Shown: positions 45,937 to 57,322, counted from the first letter of the stretch. The stretch is DNA of 64,000 nt from Armillaria gallica (GCA_037576215.1 JBANDB010000005.1:1-64000); one strand, 5' to 3'. Program-made: numbers and translations. The notes: generated by a model not told the origin, from the sequence alone.

Positions 45937-46261
45937 TGTAAGCCTGTTGACAGACTTACAGGTGGCCTCGTCACAGAACCAACTGGACAATGATCTCACC
46001 GACATATCTACGGATTCACATTAGTGCTGTCACACTTATATACCACCGCCGCCACACCAGATCGAAGATTGTGGATATATTTAGATAGGTTTATATACAT
46101 GAGGGCAGTAGTTGATCCTTCCTTCCTTTCCTTCCCTTCTTTACCACGTAAGCTTACACACTCACACTCATGTGCTTGCTGCTCCCAATACACCCTGTTC
46201 CTATTCTTGAGCGTGATTGTAAGCCCTCCAGTGAGGCTGCCTCTTCATGAGCAGTCTTTTA
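45937..46261 (+). repeat. Left LTR, CpG-depleted
   Basis: 325 bp starting TGTAAGCCTG and ending TTTTA, with a TTATATAC TATA-like site. Compared with the right LTR, at least 11 CpG sites are TpG or CpA here, and I found none in the opposite direction. A T12 tract follows at 46263-46274; no clear primer-binding site is recognisable. Confidence 0.93.
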
Positions 46262-46600
46262 CTTTTTTTTTTTTGAACATCGAACGGGTTGCTTACCTCG
46301 CTTAGTATCATTCAGAACATATTCTTCAAAAAAGCCTTGTATTGCTCATTTCCTCAGATAATCACTATTCAGACATTGACATCCACAACTCAGATAATAT
46401 CGCTACTCTTGTTGAATCAGATCGCTTCCTTCTGAAAACGCACACTCAGACCCCTCACTCGAATTACCAGTTCCATTTCCTCTTCAGATCCGCACTATTT
46501 GTATTCAAAACAAAACACTGTGGTTCATTGTAAAGGTGTTATCTCCACTCATAAAAATGAGATATTGACGCACATATAACCAGGTTATAAATCAGTCAAC

Positions 46601-48432
46601 ATGGATTCCTTGCTGAAAACCACATGATTGCCAGGCCATGTTCTTCCTCCATCAAAAAGAGCTCCACACATGCACCTGGACCCTTCTCCCAAGCAACTGT
46701 CTCCTCTGTCATCGCCTCCATCATCGCCTCCCCCTGTACAACTGTCATCCATCCCAGTACCCACGCCTATTGTCCACATTGTCCCTTCCGATAGCGATTC
46801 AGACGACGAGCCTACAATGTCCTCCAATTCTGATATGCAGAAAACGGGTGCTGCACATGTCACTGCTGGGAATTCTGCAAAGAATTTCCCAAAGATCTCA
46901 CAGGGTGTACTCATATGCTGCTCAAACACTTCCTCACTTTGGTTACCAACTGGTGAATGACTCACCACCCTACCGTCTTGGAAATGGACATCATGCCATA
47001 CCTTGCACCTGGTTTCAGTGACAACCAACAGCTAGACAACCTCTATTACCAAGACGTCAATAGGTATAACAAGCTTACACCTACACAGTTCGTGGAGATC
47101 ATGCGCACATGGGTGTATGGAACTAGATGGCATCTGGATGTGTGACATGGCATTGAGACCTTCCAACAAGGCAACCATCCATTCATAGAGCTCTTTGAGA
47201 AAATGACTGGCCAAAACCAGCTTTTGGAGGGGAATCAGGAGCACCTCAAGGATTCGCAGTTGATGCCGATGATGAAGTCATGAATGAACAAGGATTTGTG
47301 GGACCTTTTTGCAGAATCGAAGTTGGAGATGTGCAAGCTGTACATGCTTATCGTGGATGGCAAGGCTGATCCAAAGAAGGATGATGAAACGATGACTCAC
47401 TGGGCACGTTTAGTAGAGTTGGAAGACGAGAAACTCCGACAGGAGTGTGACAAACGTCAACGGGAGACTCGTGCTGCATGGAACGAGCTGAAGTGTGGGC
47501 ATATGAATGCCTTCCAGTCAAACTCTGCTGTTTCTGTCGCTGTGCCTGTACAATCATTCCCTTCTTTCCCTCCAGTCCCACCTATGCCTCAATCCTTTCC
47601 CGCCTTCACTAACACTCTGGCCTTCATGAACACGTATTATGGCCCCAATGTTGCAGCAATGTCACAGTCCCAAAATCAGACCCAAACCTCTTTTCCATCT
47701 TTTGGTGGTGGCCAGGTTCAATTGGCACCATGCTATAACGACCTCGAGAAATGGACTATGTTCTTCCTTGCACATTTCTGCATCCAGTGCCGACTCCCTT
47801 TCCAAAACCATCACAAGTCTGATAATGTATGTGAGCCTTGTTGTGCACTTGGTTACCAAGCCTGTGACATCGATTTTGTCAATCGTTGGGTTCAGGCCCA
47901 CCCTAACAGATTTGAAAACCAACATGTACCGGATCCTAGTATAATCCTGCAAAAACCTTATATGATCACTACGGAGCGTGTCACCTATGCTGTTGCTCGC
48001 CAACAGGCAAAGGGATCTATTGCACCGCAGTATTTCCTTAACATCACCCAGACTGTTAACTCCAGTTCTACATCCCGAATTTCTGCTGCATCTTCTTCTA
48101 ACGCTATTCCCCTCGGTTCTTTCTCTCATGTGCAGAGTGTTGCCCCTGTCCAAGCCATCCCTCAGAACTATGTCACTCCCATCCTGCAAAAGCATTCATT
48201 CCTGCCATCCAATTTCCCCACTCGCTCTTCCTCTCACAATGATTGCCCCAATTCCAGGGATGACTCCAGATCTAGACCTTCCTCTCGCCAATCAGCCTGT
48301 ACAGCCTTGATGCCCCCTTGCAGTAATTGTGCAATTGTAGGTGTTGACAATGAAGAGGACAGATACATTGATGCCAACTCTGGTGGCTATGATGAACCAC
48401 TTTCTCCTCCACCTCGTAATGTGCGCCTGTGA
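46601..48432 (+). pseudogene. gag-like region of the gypsy element, multiply interrupted
   Basis: Begins ATG at 46601 (MDSLLKTT, then TGA at 46625-46627). A Pro/Ser-rich segment follows (PSPKQLSPLSSPPSSPPP), then after a frame change near 46905 the capsid-like part: LEMDIMPYLAPGFSDNQQLD, LTPTQFVEIMRTWVYGTRWH, LFEKMTGQNQLL. TGA stops lie at 46954, 47143 and 47281. A 382-codon open stretch (47284-48432) includes a coiled-coil-like LEDEKLRQECDKRQRETRA and a Cys cluster (CIQC...CEPCC) that may bind zinc; it ends at a TGA. Gag would form the particle. The breaks fit CGA-to-TGA changes. Confidence 0.7.
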
Positions 48433-51380
48433 CATTCCCATCCCTCCCTCAATGCTATCCGTGCTGGTGTTGAGGTCGACACTAGTCTCGAGGAACCTGG
48501 ACGAGCCAGACGTGCAGAGACTGAACTGTTACCTCCTTCTATGTTCCCCAGGGAGCCGACAGATGATTCGCCATGCCAGGAGATCACTTGGAAGAAACAC
48601 GCTACATGTTCCACTGGTCATAAAGCTCGCTCACTGGAACAACAGTGTCCTGCTTCACAGGAGCCCAAGGACATTGCTGATTTTGACCTCGCTTCGGAAG
48701 ACCCTGGTTTGAATTTGGGATTGGACAAACGTTCTGCTATTTCTCCTGTGAGTTCTGATTTGCCCTTGAACATTTGTTCTATCCCCACACTGGGAGGAGA
48801 ACCTCCCATTTCCGAGCCTCACCTGTTGTGGCATTGTGCTGTCTCTGATTTCTCTGACACATCCGAGAATCCTCACCTGCCTGTTACTGCAATGATGGAT
48901 ATAGGCTCACCTTTTGTCCTTATCAGGCCAGAGACAGTGATTAAAGCCAACCTCCATATTTGCAAGCTCCCTGAACCAATTGTCATCGATACTGCTACTC
49001 CTTTGCTTGATTCAAGGTCATCTCTCACTGACTTTGTTTATGTACAACTCCACAACATCAATAATTTGTTCTCTGCTCACCGCACGCGTGCTCTTATTAC
49101 TCCCTGCCTTTGCACAGATATTATTCTTGGCTTGCCTTTCCTGTCTCATAATGATATCACTATTAGCTCTGCCCACCGCTCTGCCATTCATGAAGCATCT
49201 GGATTCGATTTGTTACATCCTGTATTGCCTCCTCTGCCTCCTCCCAGGAAATGTACCTTAAAAGATAGCCTACATGATACTCATAGAAACATTGTTGCAT
49301 TACACACTGAGCTGAAATCTCATTGTACTTCTTTATGTGATTCAGTTGATGCTCTATGTGAGCCTGTTAAACCTTTTGATGTGGTAGCAGCTGTACAAGA
49401 GCGCATTGAATGCCTGGCCATAATTGATCATTGCTCCAAACTTGAAGTCGATATTAAGAAATCTTACGAGGACATCTTCCAACCATTGCCTCATGTAGAT
49501 GAAATGCCGGATAAGGTGACTTGCAAGATTGAGCTGAAGAACACTGAGAAAGCCATCACATCTCATTCTTATGCCTGCCCTCGCAAATTCTGACAAGCTT
49601 GGCAAACTTTGATTAAACAGCACCTGGACGCTGGCTGCATTCGTGAATCCTCTTCACCACATGCTTCTCCTGCCTTTCTCATCCCAAAACCAGACTCTAA
49701 TGTTCTCCCTTGTTGGGTAAATGATTATAGAGAACTGAATACAAATATTGTGACTGATAGATACCCATTGCATCAGATTGATGACATTCTAGCTGATGCT
49801 GGTAATGGTAAGATTTGGAGCAAGCTGGACATGACTGACAGTTTCTTCCATACAAAAATGCACCTGGACAGTATCCCTTTGACTGCTGTGTCCACTCCTT
49901 TTGGTCTGTGTGAGTGGACTATCATGCCTCAAGGCATGAAAAACTTGCCTTCTGTTCATCAACATTGTGTGAATGATGCTCTCCATGATTTCATTGGTAA
50001 AATTTGCCACATATATCTGGATGACATTATCATTTGGTCCCAATCGCTGGAAGAGCACCAAGAACATGTAAAACAAATTATGGAGGCTCTCCGCAAAGAA
50101 CGTCTATATTGCAATGTGTGTAAGTCTGAATTCTTCAAATATGAGCTAAAATTCTTGGGCCATAAGATATCAGTTTGTGGTATTGAGCCTGACAACTCAA
50201 AGGTTGCGCATATACTTGACTGGGCAATACCTAAAACAGCTGGAGATGTTCACAAGTTTCTGGGTTTGGTTCGATATCTTGCTTCTTTCCTCCAGAACCT
50301 GGCTGAGTTTACAAGTGTGCTCACACCTCTCACTGGTGTTAAGAGTTCTATTGTTATTAACTGGACTGAGGAACATCAATTGGCCTTTGACTCAATAAAG
50401 AGACTGGTGGTGTCCTCTGACTGTCTTACCGTTATTGATCATATGAATCCTGGGGAGAACAAAATCTTTGTGATGACGGATGCCAGTGATCGCTGCACTG
50501 GTGCTGTACTTTCATGGGGCCCAACATGAGAGACTGCATGGCCAGTCGCATATGATTCTATGCAACTGAAGGGAGCCCAACTCCACTACCCGGTCCATGA
50601 AAAGGAACTGCTGGCAATTGTACAGGCCCTGAAAAAGTGGCGGGCTGACCTGCTTGGTAACCAATTCGAAGTTTTCACTGATCATCGGACATTGGAGAAT
50701 TTCCAGACCCAGAAAGCTTTATCTCATTGGCAAGCCAGATGGATGGAAGAAATGGCACAGTTTGACATGTCTATAAATTACATTTGTGGTGAGGACAACA
50801 CAGTGGCAGATGCGCTCTCCCATTTGCCTGATAACCCAGTGGAAGCTGTAGCAGATGCCGACCCTGCTGAAGTTGATTGTTGGAAATCATGGCTTGAAGC
50901 AGCATCTCCATCATATTCTGCATCTCCTATTGCCTTGGTTCACCTACAAACTTCGCTCCTCATTGCAACTGATGAGCATGTCCTGAAAGAGATTCGGGCA
51001 GGCTACCTAACTGATCAGTTCTGTAAGAAATTTGTCTCTGGTGAAAACATACTCCTGAATGTTAAAGAGGTCAATGGTTTGTGGTATATTGGTGATCGCC
51101 TCCTTATTCCATGTACAGGTAATATTCGTGAACAACTCTTTCGCCTTGCTCATGATTCTCTTGGTCAGTTTGGCACCGACAAAGCTTATGGCTCACTGAG
51201 AGATGCTTATTACTGGCCTAATATGAGAAGGGATCTTGAACAGTCTTACATACCTTCATGCGAGCCATGCCAAAGGAACAAGTCTTCGACATCGAAGACC
51301 CCTGGTCCATTACACCCTTTACCTGTACCCAATAAGCATGGAGAAAGTGTTGCAATTGATTTCATCGGACCTTTGCCGGT
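48433..51380 (+). pseudogene. pol, 5' part: protease, RT, RNase H, integrase N-terminus
   Basis: A protease is indicated by DIGSPFVLI (about 48895) and the flap-side IILGLPFL (about 49120). Reverse transcriptase follows: YRELNTNIVTDRYPLHQIDD, KLDMTDSFFHTKMH, PQGMKNLPS and the catalytic YLDD at 50013-50024. RNase H has FVMTDASD (50466), HEKELLAIVQALKKW, FTDHRTLENF and DNTVADALS. The integrase zinc region reads AHDSLGQFG...CEPC, with Gln where the second His ligand is expected. The first catalytic Asp is in AIDFIGPLP (51358). TGA stops fall at 49591 (between protease and RT) and 50527 (inside RNase H). The reading frame is cut at CCGGT 51376-51380 by the nested insertion. Confidence 0.88.
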
Positions 51381-52433
51381 GACACGCTTGAAAAGCATTC
51401 ACACGTGTAAATTTGCGAATTGTACAAATGAGTACAGGCAATAATGCCCAGACATGAAGGCAATGATGAAAGCAACAGAGCGCAGTGTTTATAATGCCAG
51501 TAATGATATTACCAGAGTAAAGCTGGGTGGAGCACATGGCTTAACCTGAGAATGGTACTAGAAAGGCCGTACTAGGTATGAAGTCCCAGTGCTTGACACT
51601 GAGTGCTCTGACAAGGCAAAGCATATGCATGCTAAGAATAGCACGGGACACGCTTGCGGGGTAATTAAGACTTCGCATAGCAGTGATCTATGATGTGCAA
51701 GGCATGGCAGGCCTGGAGCTTAGAGTTCTAGACCTTGAGATGTCAGAACTCAAGTAAATCCGAAGTTCCAGGCTTCAGCCGAAATGCGCGAGGCCTAGAC
51801 AAGAAGCACATTGCCCTCACTACAATGGAATTCCCTGTGAGAATACTAGGAAGCGAAATAAGAGTTGCGGGGTAGACTATAACTCTGGGGATATGGCAAC
51901 TGATGTCAACCCGCATGTCATAGCCTTGGTAACCGATGCCGCGACACTCAGAGACAGGACCTGGCCCCGGGCCAGACTCCTGAGTCAGCGCCAAGCTATG
52001 GCATGATAATTGCAACATGCGCGGGACGCAGGCGAAAGTACCCCACAGCTTAAATAATACTATATTTGGTGGTACAAATTTGTAGGACGTAAAATAGATA
52101 AATAGCGCAGTGTACTTGTAGTGTACAAGTTTCGGACCCCCGTTGTAGTTGCGCGCAAGCCTCCAGCTTGATGCCCTAGCAGCAGGATTAGTTTGTAACT
52201 TCGAGCGAGAGAATAAACCTAGAATTGATATCATACCAAGTGAATTGAGTTGCGCGCGAGGCGTAGAAAGCTTAGCGGGGGACTTGCTTAGCAGGGGACT
52301 TGCCTAGCAGGGACTTGTGTATGGTTTGAGTGATTGGTTGACTGCGCTCTACCCTGAGAATAAGAGATATTGTGTCATTGCGGATGCGCTCTTGAGTTTT
52401 GAGGGTTTCTTGTGACGCGTGGTGTTACAGGTG

Positions 52434-52590
52434 GCAGAGGTTCAAACCCTTTGGTCTGATTAGCACACACTTAGTTGGGTATACCATTCTGCAAGTGGCA
52501 GAGGTTCAAACCCTTTGGCTTGTCGGACGGCGTTTCTTGTGTGCAAGATACTACAGGCAGCAGAGGTTCAAACCCTTTGGTCTGATTAGT
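52434..52590 (+). repeat. 60-bp repeat cluster, left
   Basis: Three units, each carrying GCAGAGGTTCAAACCCTTTG; the GGTTCAAA cores begin at 52439, 52503 and 52564. Units 1 and 3 continue TCTGATTAG, unit 2 GCTTGTCGGACGG. The core resembles a pol III B box. Confidence 0.75.
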
Positions 52591-54324
52591 GTTTGTACAG
52601 AGGCCTTCTTCTAATGTGCGGCGCTACAGGCGGTGATGAGCCTCCAGGCTCTGTACGCTCAGAATTCGCGGATTTTGACTGCTAATTAATGCTACTGTCC
52701 CTTCAACGGACTTTCAGCAAACCAATGATTGCACACACACTGATACCACTTTTATCCTACGGCAACCACTCCTTACATGCTTTGTTATCCATCCCATCTT
52801 GCCACGCATCATAATTGCCGTACTTCCTCATGGCAAGGCACCTTCGATCGACAATCATCCCAATACGGAATTGACGCATCACTCAGAAGCACCTAGTTGA
52901 CGCACTCATTGATCACTTAATGAAAATGACGTGATTGACACGAGTACCCTCCCAGCTACGGCAATAGCAGCTACGGCAACTACAGACCGTGTTTACTAAG
53001 GCTGTTACTTCGCCAAGGCCTCAAGAAAACGTTACCCCACGCATACTCCTCAGTACGACGACTATTGCTCAAGTAATCCGCAGCTAAACAGCACATAATG
53101 ATCCGTGCATCGCTCAGTCAAACCATACGGTTCGCATCCATACACGGCAATGTCGACAAGTTGCTGTTACTTTAGAAGACCAAGGACCATATGTTACCTA
53201 CGATTTTTACAAAGCCAAGGCTTTACGGCCTTACTAAGTCTCGCATATATACTCTATTTATAAATTCGTACTTGTAGTATAAAAACTAGTTAGAAAACGT
53301 AGTTCAAAGGCAGTTCATCTCCAGTTGACCCCAGACTACGTCAATTATCATCTCGCTCTAGTCTATCGCCAGTAAACAACGTTTATTCACCGTTCTACGG
53401 CAATATATCGTTTGTACCAGCATATTCTCGATTGCACGTCGACTCTTGAGCTCACCAGAGTTATCTCACGGTTTTAACTGTGAAGAGTCCCTCGCTATGC
53501 GCTCTTCGCTCTTAAACACTATTGGTGCATGCTCATACCGTGCCAATACGTGATCACCGTGCTATACCTCGCCCCCGTTATCTTTTATAGGCCGTCATCG
53601 TTTCACTTTCGCACCATTGGAGTTTTTACAGTTTCACTTTCGCCATCGTTATCGTCGCCCACTTGGGTAGTCTCAGAGCAGACTTAGGATCGGTTTCCAC
53701 CAGTTTTCGTATAGTATCAGTCCCCCGAGTGGACTTGAAGGTTAGTTTGACATAGGATAGGATCGTTTCAGTACCAGACAAGTTTCAACATCGACTCAGC
53801 ACCCTCGCATCGTATAGGACCAGTATCGCCACCAGTTTTCGTAGTTCCACGTTTTCTCTCGCCAGCCCACCCTCAGCACCTCGTTCCACGTTTATTTCGC
53901 CACTCGCCGTCCCCACGCCGTTTTCTCATCGCCTCGCTCGCCCATAGACTATTGCCGACCTTTTAGTCTATTCTCCATCGTTCACCTCGCTCCGATTAAC
54001 GTCGAGTGACGTTTTCTAGTCTCGCAGCACGTTTTCTCATACGGATTCGTGGTATTCACGTCATACCCGTTTTCGTTCCCTCTCATTTCGAGAGATCCCT
54101 ACTGGCTTGAAGCCATAGCATTTAGTACTCGACTACCAAGCAGTACTACTTCGCAGACTTAAAGTCGCAGTGTATTCTTGCATATAGAGGAATTGTTCTA
54201 CTGCACGGAGGTGCCCCAAACCACTCGCACACACGATCGCCTTGATTGCCGTGCCACTATGTTAATTAACCAAGCTCATTCCGAGTTGGTGTTGCCGTTG
54301 CCACGGAAGTCTGAGGCCCATCAG

Positions 54325-54530
54325 CGGCACAGGTTCAAACCCTGTGGTCTGATTAGTGTGCGCTTGAGGGTTTTCATTTCCGCAAACGGCAGAGGTTCAA
54401 ACCCTTTGGCTTGTCGGACGGGGTTTAGTTGGTTATTGTGTCTCTGGATCGGCATAGGTTCAAACCCTGTGGGTCTACGATTGGTTTTGGAAGCTTGAGT
54501 GCGTAGGTTCAAATCCTGTGGCTTGAGTGG
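54325..54530 (+). repeat. 60-bp repeat cluster, right
   Basis: Four units with cores at 54332, 54394, 54457 and 54506. The first two continue TCTGATTAGTGTG and GCTTGTCGGACGG, the same order as units 1 and 2 of the left cluster. The two clusters are therefore direct copies of a larger unit 1.9 kb apart. Confidence 0.75.
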
Positions 54531-54944
54531 ACGTTTTGTGAAGGGTTTCTGCTTAGAGCGCAAGCTTTGAGTCGTGTTTAGAGTGTGTTTAGGTTGTTGT
54601 GGTTACCTGTGTGTGACGCGCGCGACTTATTGAGGGTTTTGTGGGTGTGTGGCGACGTATCATGTATTGTAGTACACCTTGCCTTGAGGCCCGGCGACAT
54701 TGGTCGCACCTCTTGTTATAAAAGCCTTTGGACTTAGAGAGATCTAGATACGTGACGTGCGCTATTGCTATACGCGTGTATTGTATATTCTGAGAGTTTA
54801 GTTGTTTTGCTTCAATCTGCTTCTATCGCATAATATCCCCCCAAGAACTTGAGGGTTTGTGTGTGTAGTGTTGGGTGTGAGTGTGATCAGTGTCTTCGAC
54901 ACTGTTGCATTTCTAGCCTGCGTGCACAGAGTCTCTTCACCGGT

Positions 54945-56199
54945 TGATGGTGGATTCAATTGCATCGCAACTTTCACTTATCGCATTGGTGCCGACATTC
55001 GTATTGTGCCATGCAAAACTAACCTGTCAGCTGAAGGAATGGCGCAGTTGTTCTTTGATCACTGGTACTGTGAGAACGGGCTTCCACTTGAAATTGTGTC
55101 CGACAGAGACAAGCTGTTCATTTCCAAATTCTGGAGGGCTCTGCACAAACTCACCGGAGTTTGTCTTGCAATGTCCTCCTCCTTCCACCCTGAGACCGAT
55201 GGGGCTTCTGAGCGTTCCAATAAGACTGTAAATCAATCTATCCGCTACCATGTTGATCGAGCCCAGAAAGGGTGGGTAGCGGCCTTACCTCGTATCCGCT
55301 TCAACATGATGAATACAATCAATGCTTCAACTGGCTTCTCTGGTTTTAACCTCCACCTGGGATGTTCCCCTCGGGTGATCCCTCCCTTGGTCCCTCCCTC
55401 TTTCACTCCCGGTGTCCCCATCGAAGATATTCATGCTGCCCATATCATCGAGAAATTGGTTGTGGATACTCAGTCGGCCGCTGACAACCTCATTCGAGCA
55501 AAGGTCGATCAGGCCCACCAAGCTAATCGTCACAGGTCTCCTGACTTTTGTCCGATAGTGGGTGATCGTGTACTCTTGAACACTTTCCATCGGCGACGTG
55601 ACTATGAACAAGGTCAATCTGGAAGAGTCGCAAAATTCATGCCCAGATACGATGGCCCTTATCTGATCACTCATGCTAACCTCGATTTGTCGTCATACAC
55701 CCTCGACATCCCGAATTCGCCTACTCGATTCAACACGTTCCATGTCTCTGAGCTGCGAAGATTTATCCCAAATGATAAAGACCTCTTCCCTTCTAGGGAC
55801 CATCCTCGCCCTGGTCCTATTGTTACCGAAGATGGGCTTGAAGAGCATGTCATTGATTGTATCCTGGATGAACGGCGCCGTGGTCGCGGCTACCAATGTC
55901 TAATTCGGTGGGTTGGTTTCTCCGAGGCTGACGATGAATGGTTACCTCGACATCAAGTGGAAGACTGCAAAGCACTAGACGTTTGGCTTCAGAAGAAGTC
56001 GGTAGATGCAAGCGCTACGAAACAGGACACTAAGAACTCTGATGCTAATGATGGTCCTGTAAAAGCTAAGCGCGCTAAGGAGACACGCGCTCCTCTCGGG
56101 GTAGGGGAGAGTGTAAGCCTGTTGACAGACTTACAGGTGGCCTCGTCACAGAACCAACCGGACGACGATCTCACCGACATACCTACGGATTCACCTTAG
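54945..56199 (+). pseudogene. pol, 3' part: integrase core and chromodomain
   Basis: This open stretch continues the integrase cut at 51380. It has YRIGADIRIVPCKTN, the second catalytic Asp in IVSDRDKLF (55102-55104) and the catalytic Glu in GASERSNKTVNQSI (55210-55212), with the spacing usual for the DDE core. A linker with FNTFHVSELRRFIPND follows. The chromodomain spans about 55837-55995 (VIDCILDERRRGRGYQCLIR, WVGFSEADDEWLPRHQVED); chromodomains steer chromovirus integration toward modified histones. The frame runs 88 bases into the right LTR before its stop. No stop codon interrupts this part, in contrast to the seven in the left part. It has no start of its own and is separated from RT, so it is inactive as it stands. 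Confidence 0.88.
56098..56111 (+). promoter_or_regulatory. Polypurine tract of the gypsy element
   Basis: GGGGTAGGGGAGAG lies immediately 5' of the right LTR, the position of the plus-strand primer in LTR retrotransposons. One T interrupts the purine run. Confidence 0.8.
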
Positions 56200-56436
56200 T
56201 GCCGTCGCACTTATATACCGCCGCCGCCGCACCAGATCGAAAATTGTGGATATATTGAGATAGGTTTATATACATGAGGGCAGTAGTCGATCCTTCCTTC
56301 CTTCCCTTCCCCTCTTTACCACGTAAGCTTACACACTCACACTCATGCGCTTGCTGCTCCCAATACACCCCGTTCCTGTTCTCGAGCGTGATTGTAAGCT
56401 CTCCAGTGAGGCTGCCTCTTCATGAGCAGCCTTTCA
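56112..56436 (+). repeat. Right LTR, CpG-retaining
   Basis: 325 bp, TGTAAGCC...TTTCA, with TTATATA at 56211-56217. It keeps the CpG sites that the left LTR has lost, and its first 88 bases encode the end of the integrase frame. Confidence 0.93.
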
Positions 56437-56544
56437 GTCATCTCGCCTGATGGAATAGTCCAAGTGTATGGAATTTTCCCCTTGCGACCGCAGACATCAA
56501 TGGTGACTCATATTCGCTTATACATGCTACTGTACGCATATTAC

Positions 56545-57000
56545 GTGACAAAGTGTAGTCGTTTTCTGTCTTGTACCCGAATGCTGCTGGTGCACTCATC
56601 GTTGTCAAGGATGACGACGAGACTGTCTTTTGCGCCTTCGTACCGGACAGAATACCGCAGATCAGGGGACGGGGTTATTATGGCAGCATAGAATCGTACG
56701 TTTCCCTTCCTTCCCAGCTAACATGTCATCTAAATTCTTATAGCGGTACTCTAACACCAAGCTCTCGGTGTGCAAAACATGGGGAGGAAGGACTATATCG
56801 CGCTCTGCAAGCCGGAGTACCTGAGCTTTGGTGGCTGGGATGGGTCGTATGGGCTGTACGTTGACAAGAGCCTGCTGGAGGGCTCGTCGGCGCGGTGTCT
56901 GACGTTTGGGAATGACGTGTTGTGTTCGCCGGGGAGGATGCGTGCGGGAGGAGCAGTGCCGTTTGAGTGAGTGCGGTTGGAAGCGTGGCACGTAGGGTAG
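56545..57000 (+). pseudogene. OXR1 TLDc fragment P4
   Basis: Matches exon 2 from the GGTGCACTCATCGTTGTCAA region and exon 3 to VPFE, then a premature TGA (GTTTGAGTGAGTGCGG). Exon 1 and the first part of exon 2 are missing. The intron 2 acceptor reads CTAA instead of CTAG, and TGG codons of the FLWRY region are altered. Recognisable remnants are YIALCKPEYLSFGG and DGSYGLYVDKSLLEGSSARC. It begins about 110 bases after the retrotransposon. Confidence 0.8.
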
Positions 57001-57059
57001 ATCAACGTGTGATCTTCTCACTGCGCTCGATTCATTCAATGTAAGATATCATCTTTTCT

Positions 57060-57122
57060 TATAGCACTGGAAGCGTGGTTAATACGGCTCAGCTCCGAGG
57101 TTCGATTCCTCCTCGTGCACAT
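57060..57122 (+). repeat. tRNA-like element, family B (B8)
   Basis: TATAGCACTGGAAGCGTGGT, TAATACGG, then GAGGTTCGATTCCTCC and CGTGCACAT. It follows the OXR1 fragment as B3 and B9 follow their copies. Confidence 0.5.
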
Positions 57123-57265
57123 GTTCTGTGCAGTCTAGATATTGTTTTCCCTGTATGCTCAGGGAATTCGCGCGCCACTAACAGGAAGAGGTGATTGAAC
57201 TCCGATGTAAATTGCTTTGGTTTACAAAACGTTTGTCAGAAGTTTTCACTTCATCTCAAAGGACG

Positions 57266-57322
57266 ACGTAGAGAGGAGGAGTCGAACCTCGAGTGCTGGG
57301 CTCACTGCTGCACTATCCATGT
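57266..57322 (-). repeat. tRNA-like element, family A (A10)
   Basis: The minus strand reads ACATGGATAGTGCAGCAGTG, AGCCCAGCAC, then CGAGGTTCGACTCCTCC and TCTCTACGT. Same short interval as the plus-strand copies at 25-26 kb. Confidence 0.55.

Larger units (their letters stand above)
51381..54939. mobile_element. 3.56-kb nested insertion without coding capacity
   Basis: Inserted in the integrase gene: CCGGT is present on both sides (51376-51380 and 54940-54944), and removing one copy plus the insert restores continuity of the integrase frame. Counted from the T of the left CCGGT, the insert begins TGACAC and ends TCTTCA, so a TG...CA element with a 4-bp duplication is equally possible. The ends are not copies of each other, so no LTR pair is visible. 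No reading frame has recognisable motifs. Two clusters of a 60-bp repeat lie inside, and a TTATAAAAG site (54716-54724) precedes the right end. CpG content is normal, unlike the flanking left half. Confidence 0.75.
45937..56436 (+). mobile_element. Ty3/gypsy chromovirus, split by a nested insertion
   Basis: Two LTRs of exactly 325 bp bound a gag-protease-RT-RNase H-integrase-chromodomain element. Flanks are ATCAT (45932-45936) and GTCAT (56437-56441), a 5-bp target duplication with one change. A polypurine tract (GGGGTAGGGGAGAG) lies directly before the right LTR. Without the 3.56-kb insert the element is about 6.9 kb, normal for the family. Seven TGA stops and at least one frameshift disrupt everything left of the insert; the part right of it is open. 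Order RT-RH-IN and the C-terminal chromodomain place it among chromoviruses. Not mobile in this state. Confidence 0.93.

Noticed and set aside
54285..54310. Second hAT end (GGTGTTGCCGTTGCCACGG)
   Set aside because: Resembles the TIR at 16271 only in part, and no partner end or 8-bp duplication was found.
52434..54530. CRISPR-like array
   Set aside because: Units are few, diverged and unevenly spaced, the spacers are related rather than unique, and the organism is eukaryotic.
51381..54939. Solo or paired LTRs for the nested insertion
   Set aside because: TG...CA ends are possible, but the first and last several hundred bases are not similar, and no PBS or polypurine tract was found.
54859..54944. 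Start codon of an independent integrase gene inside the insert
   Set aside because: The open frame extends into the insert by chance; the true upstream sequence of the integrase is at 51380, as the CCGGT duplication and frame continuity show.
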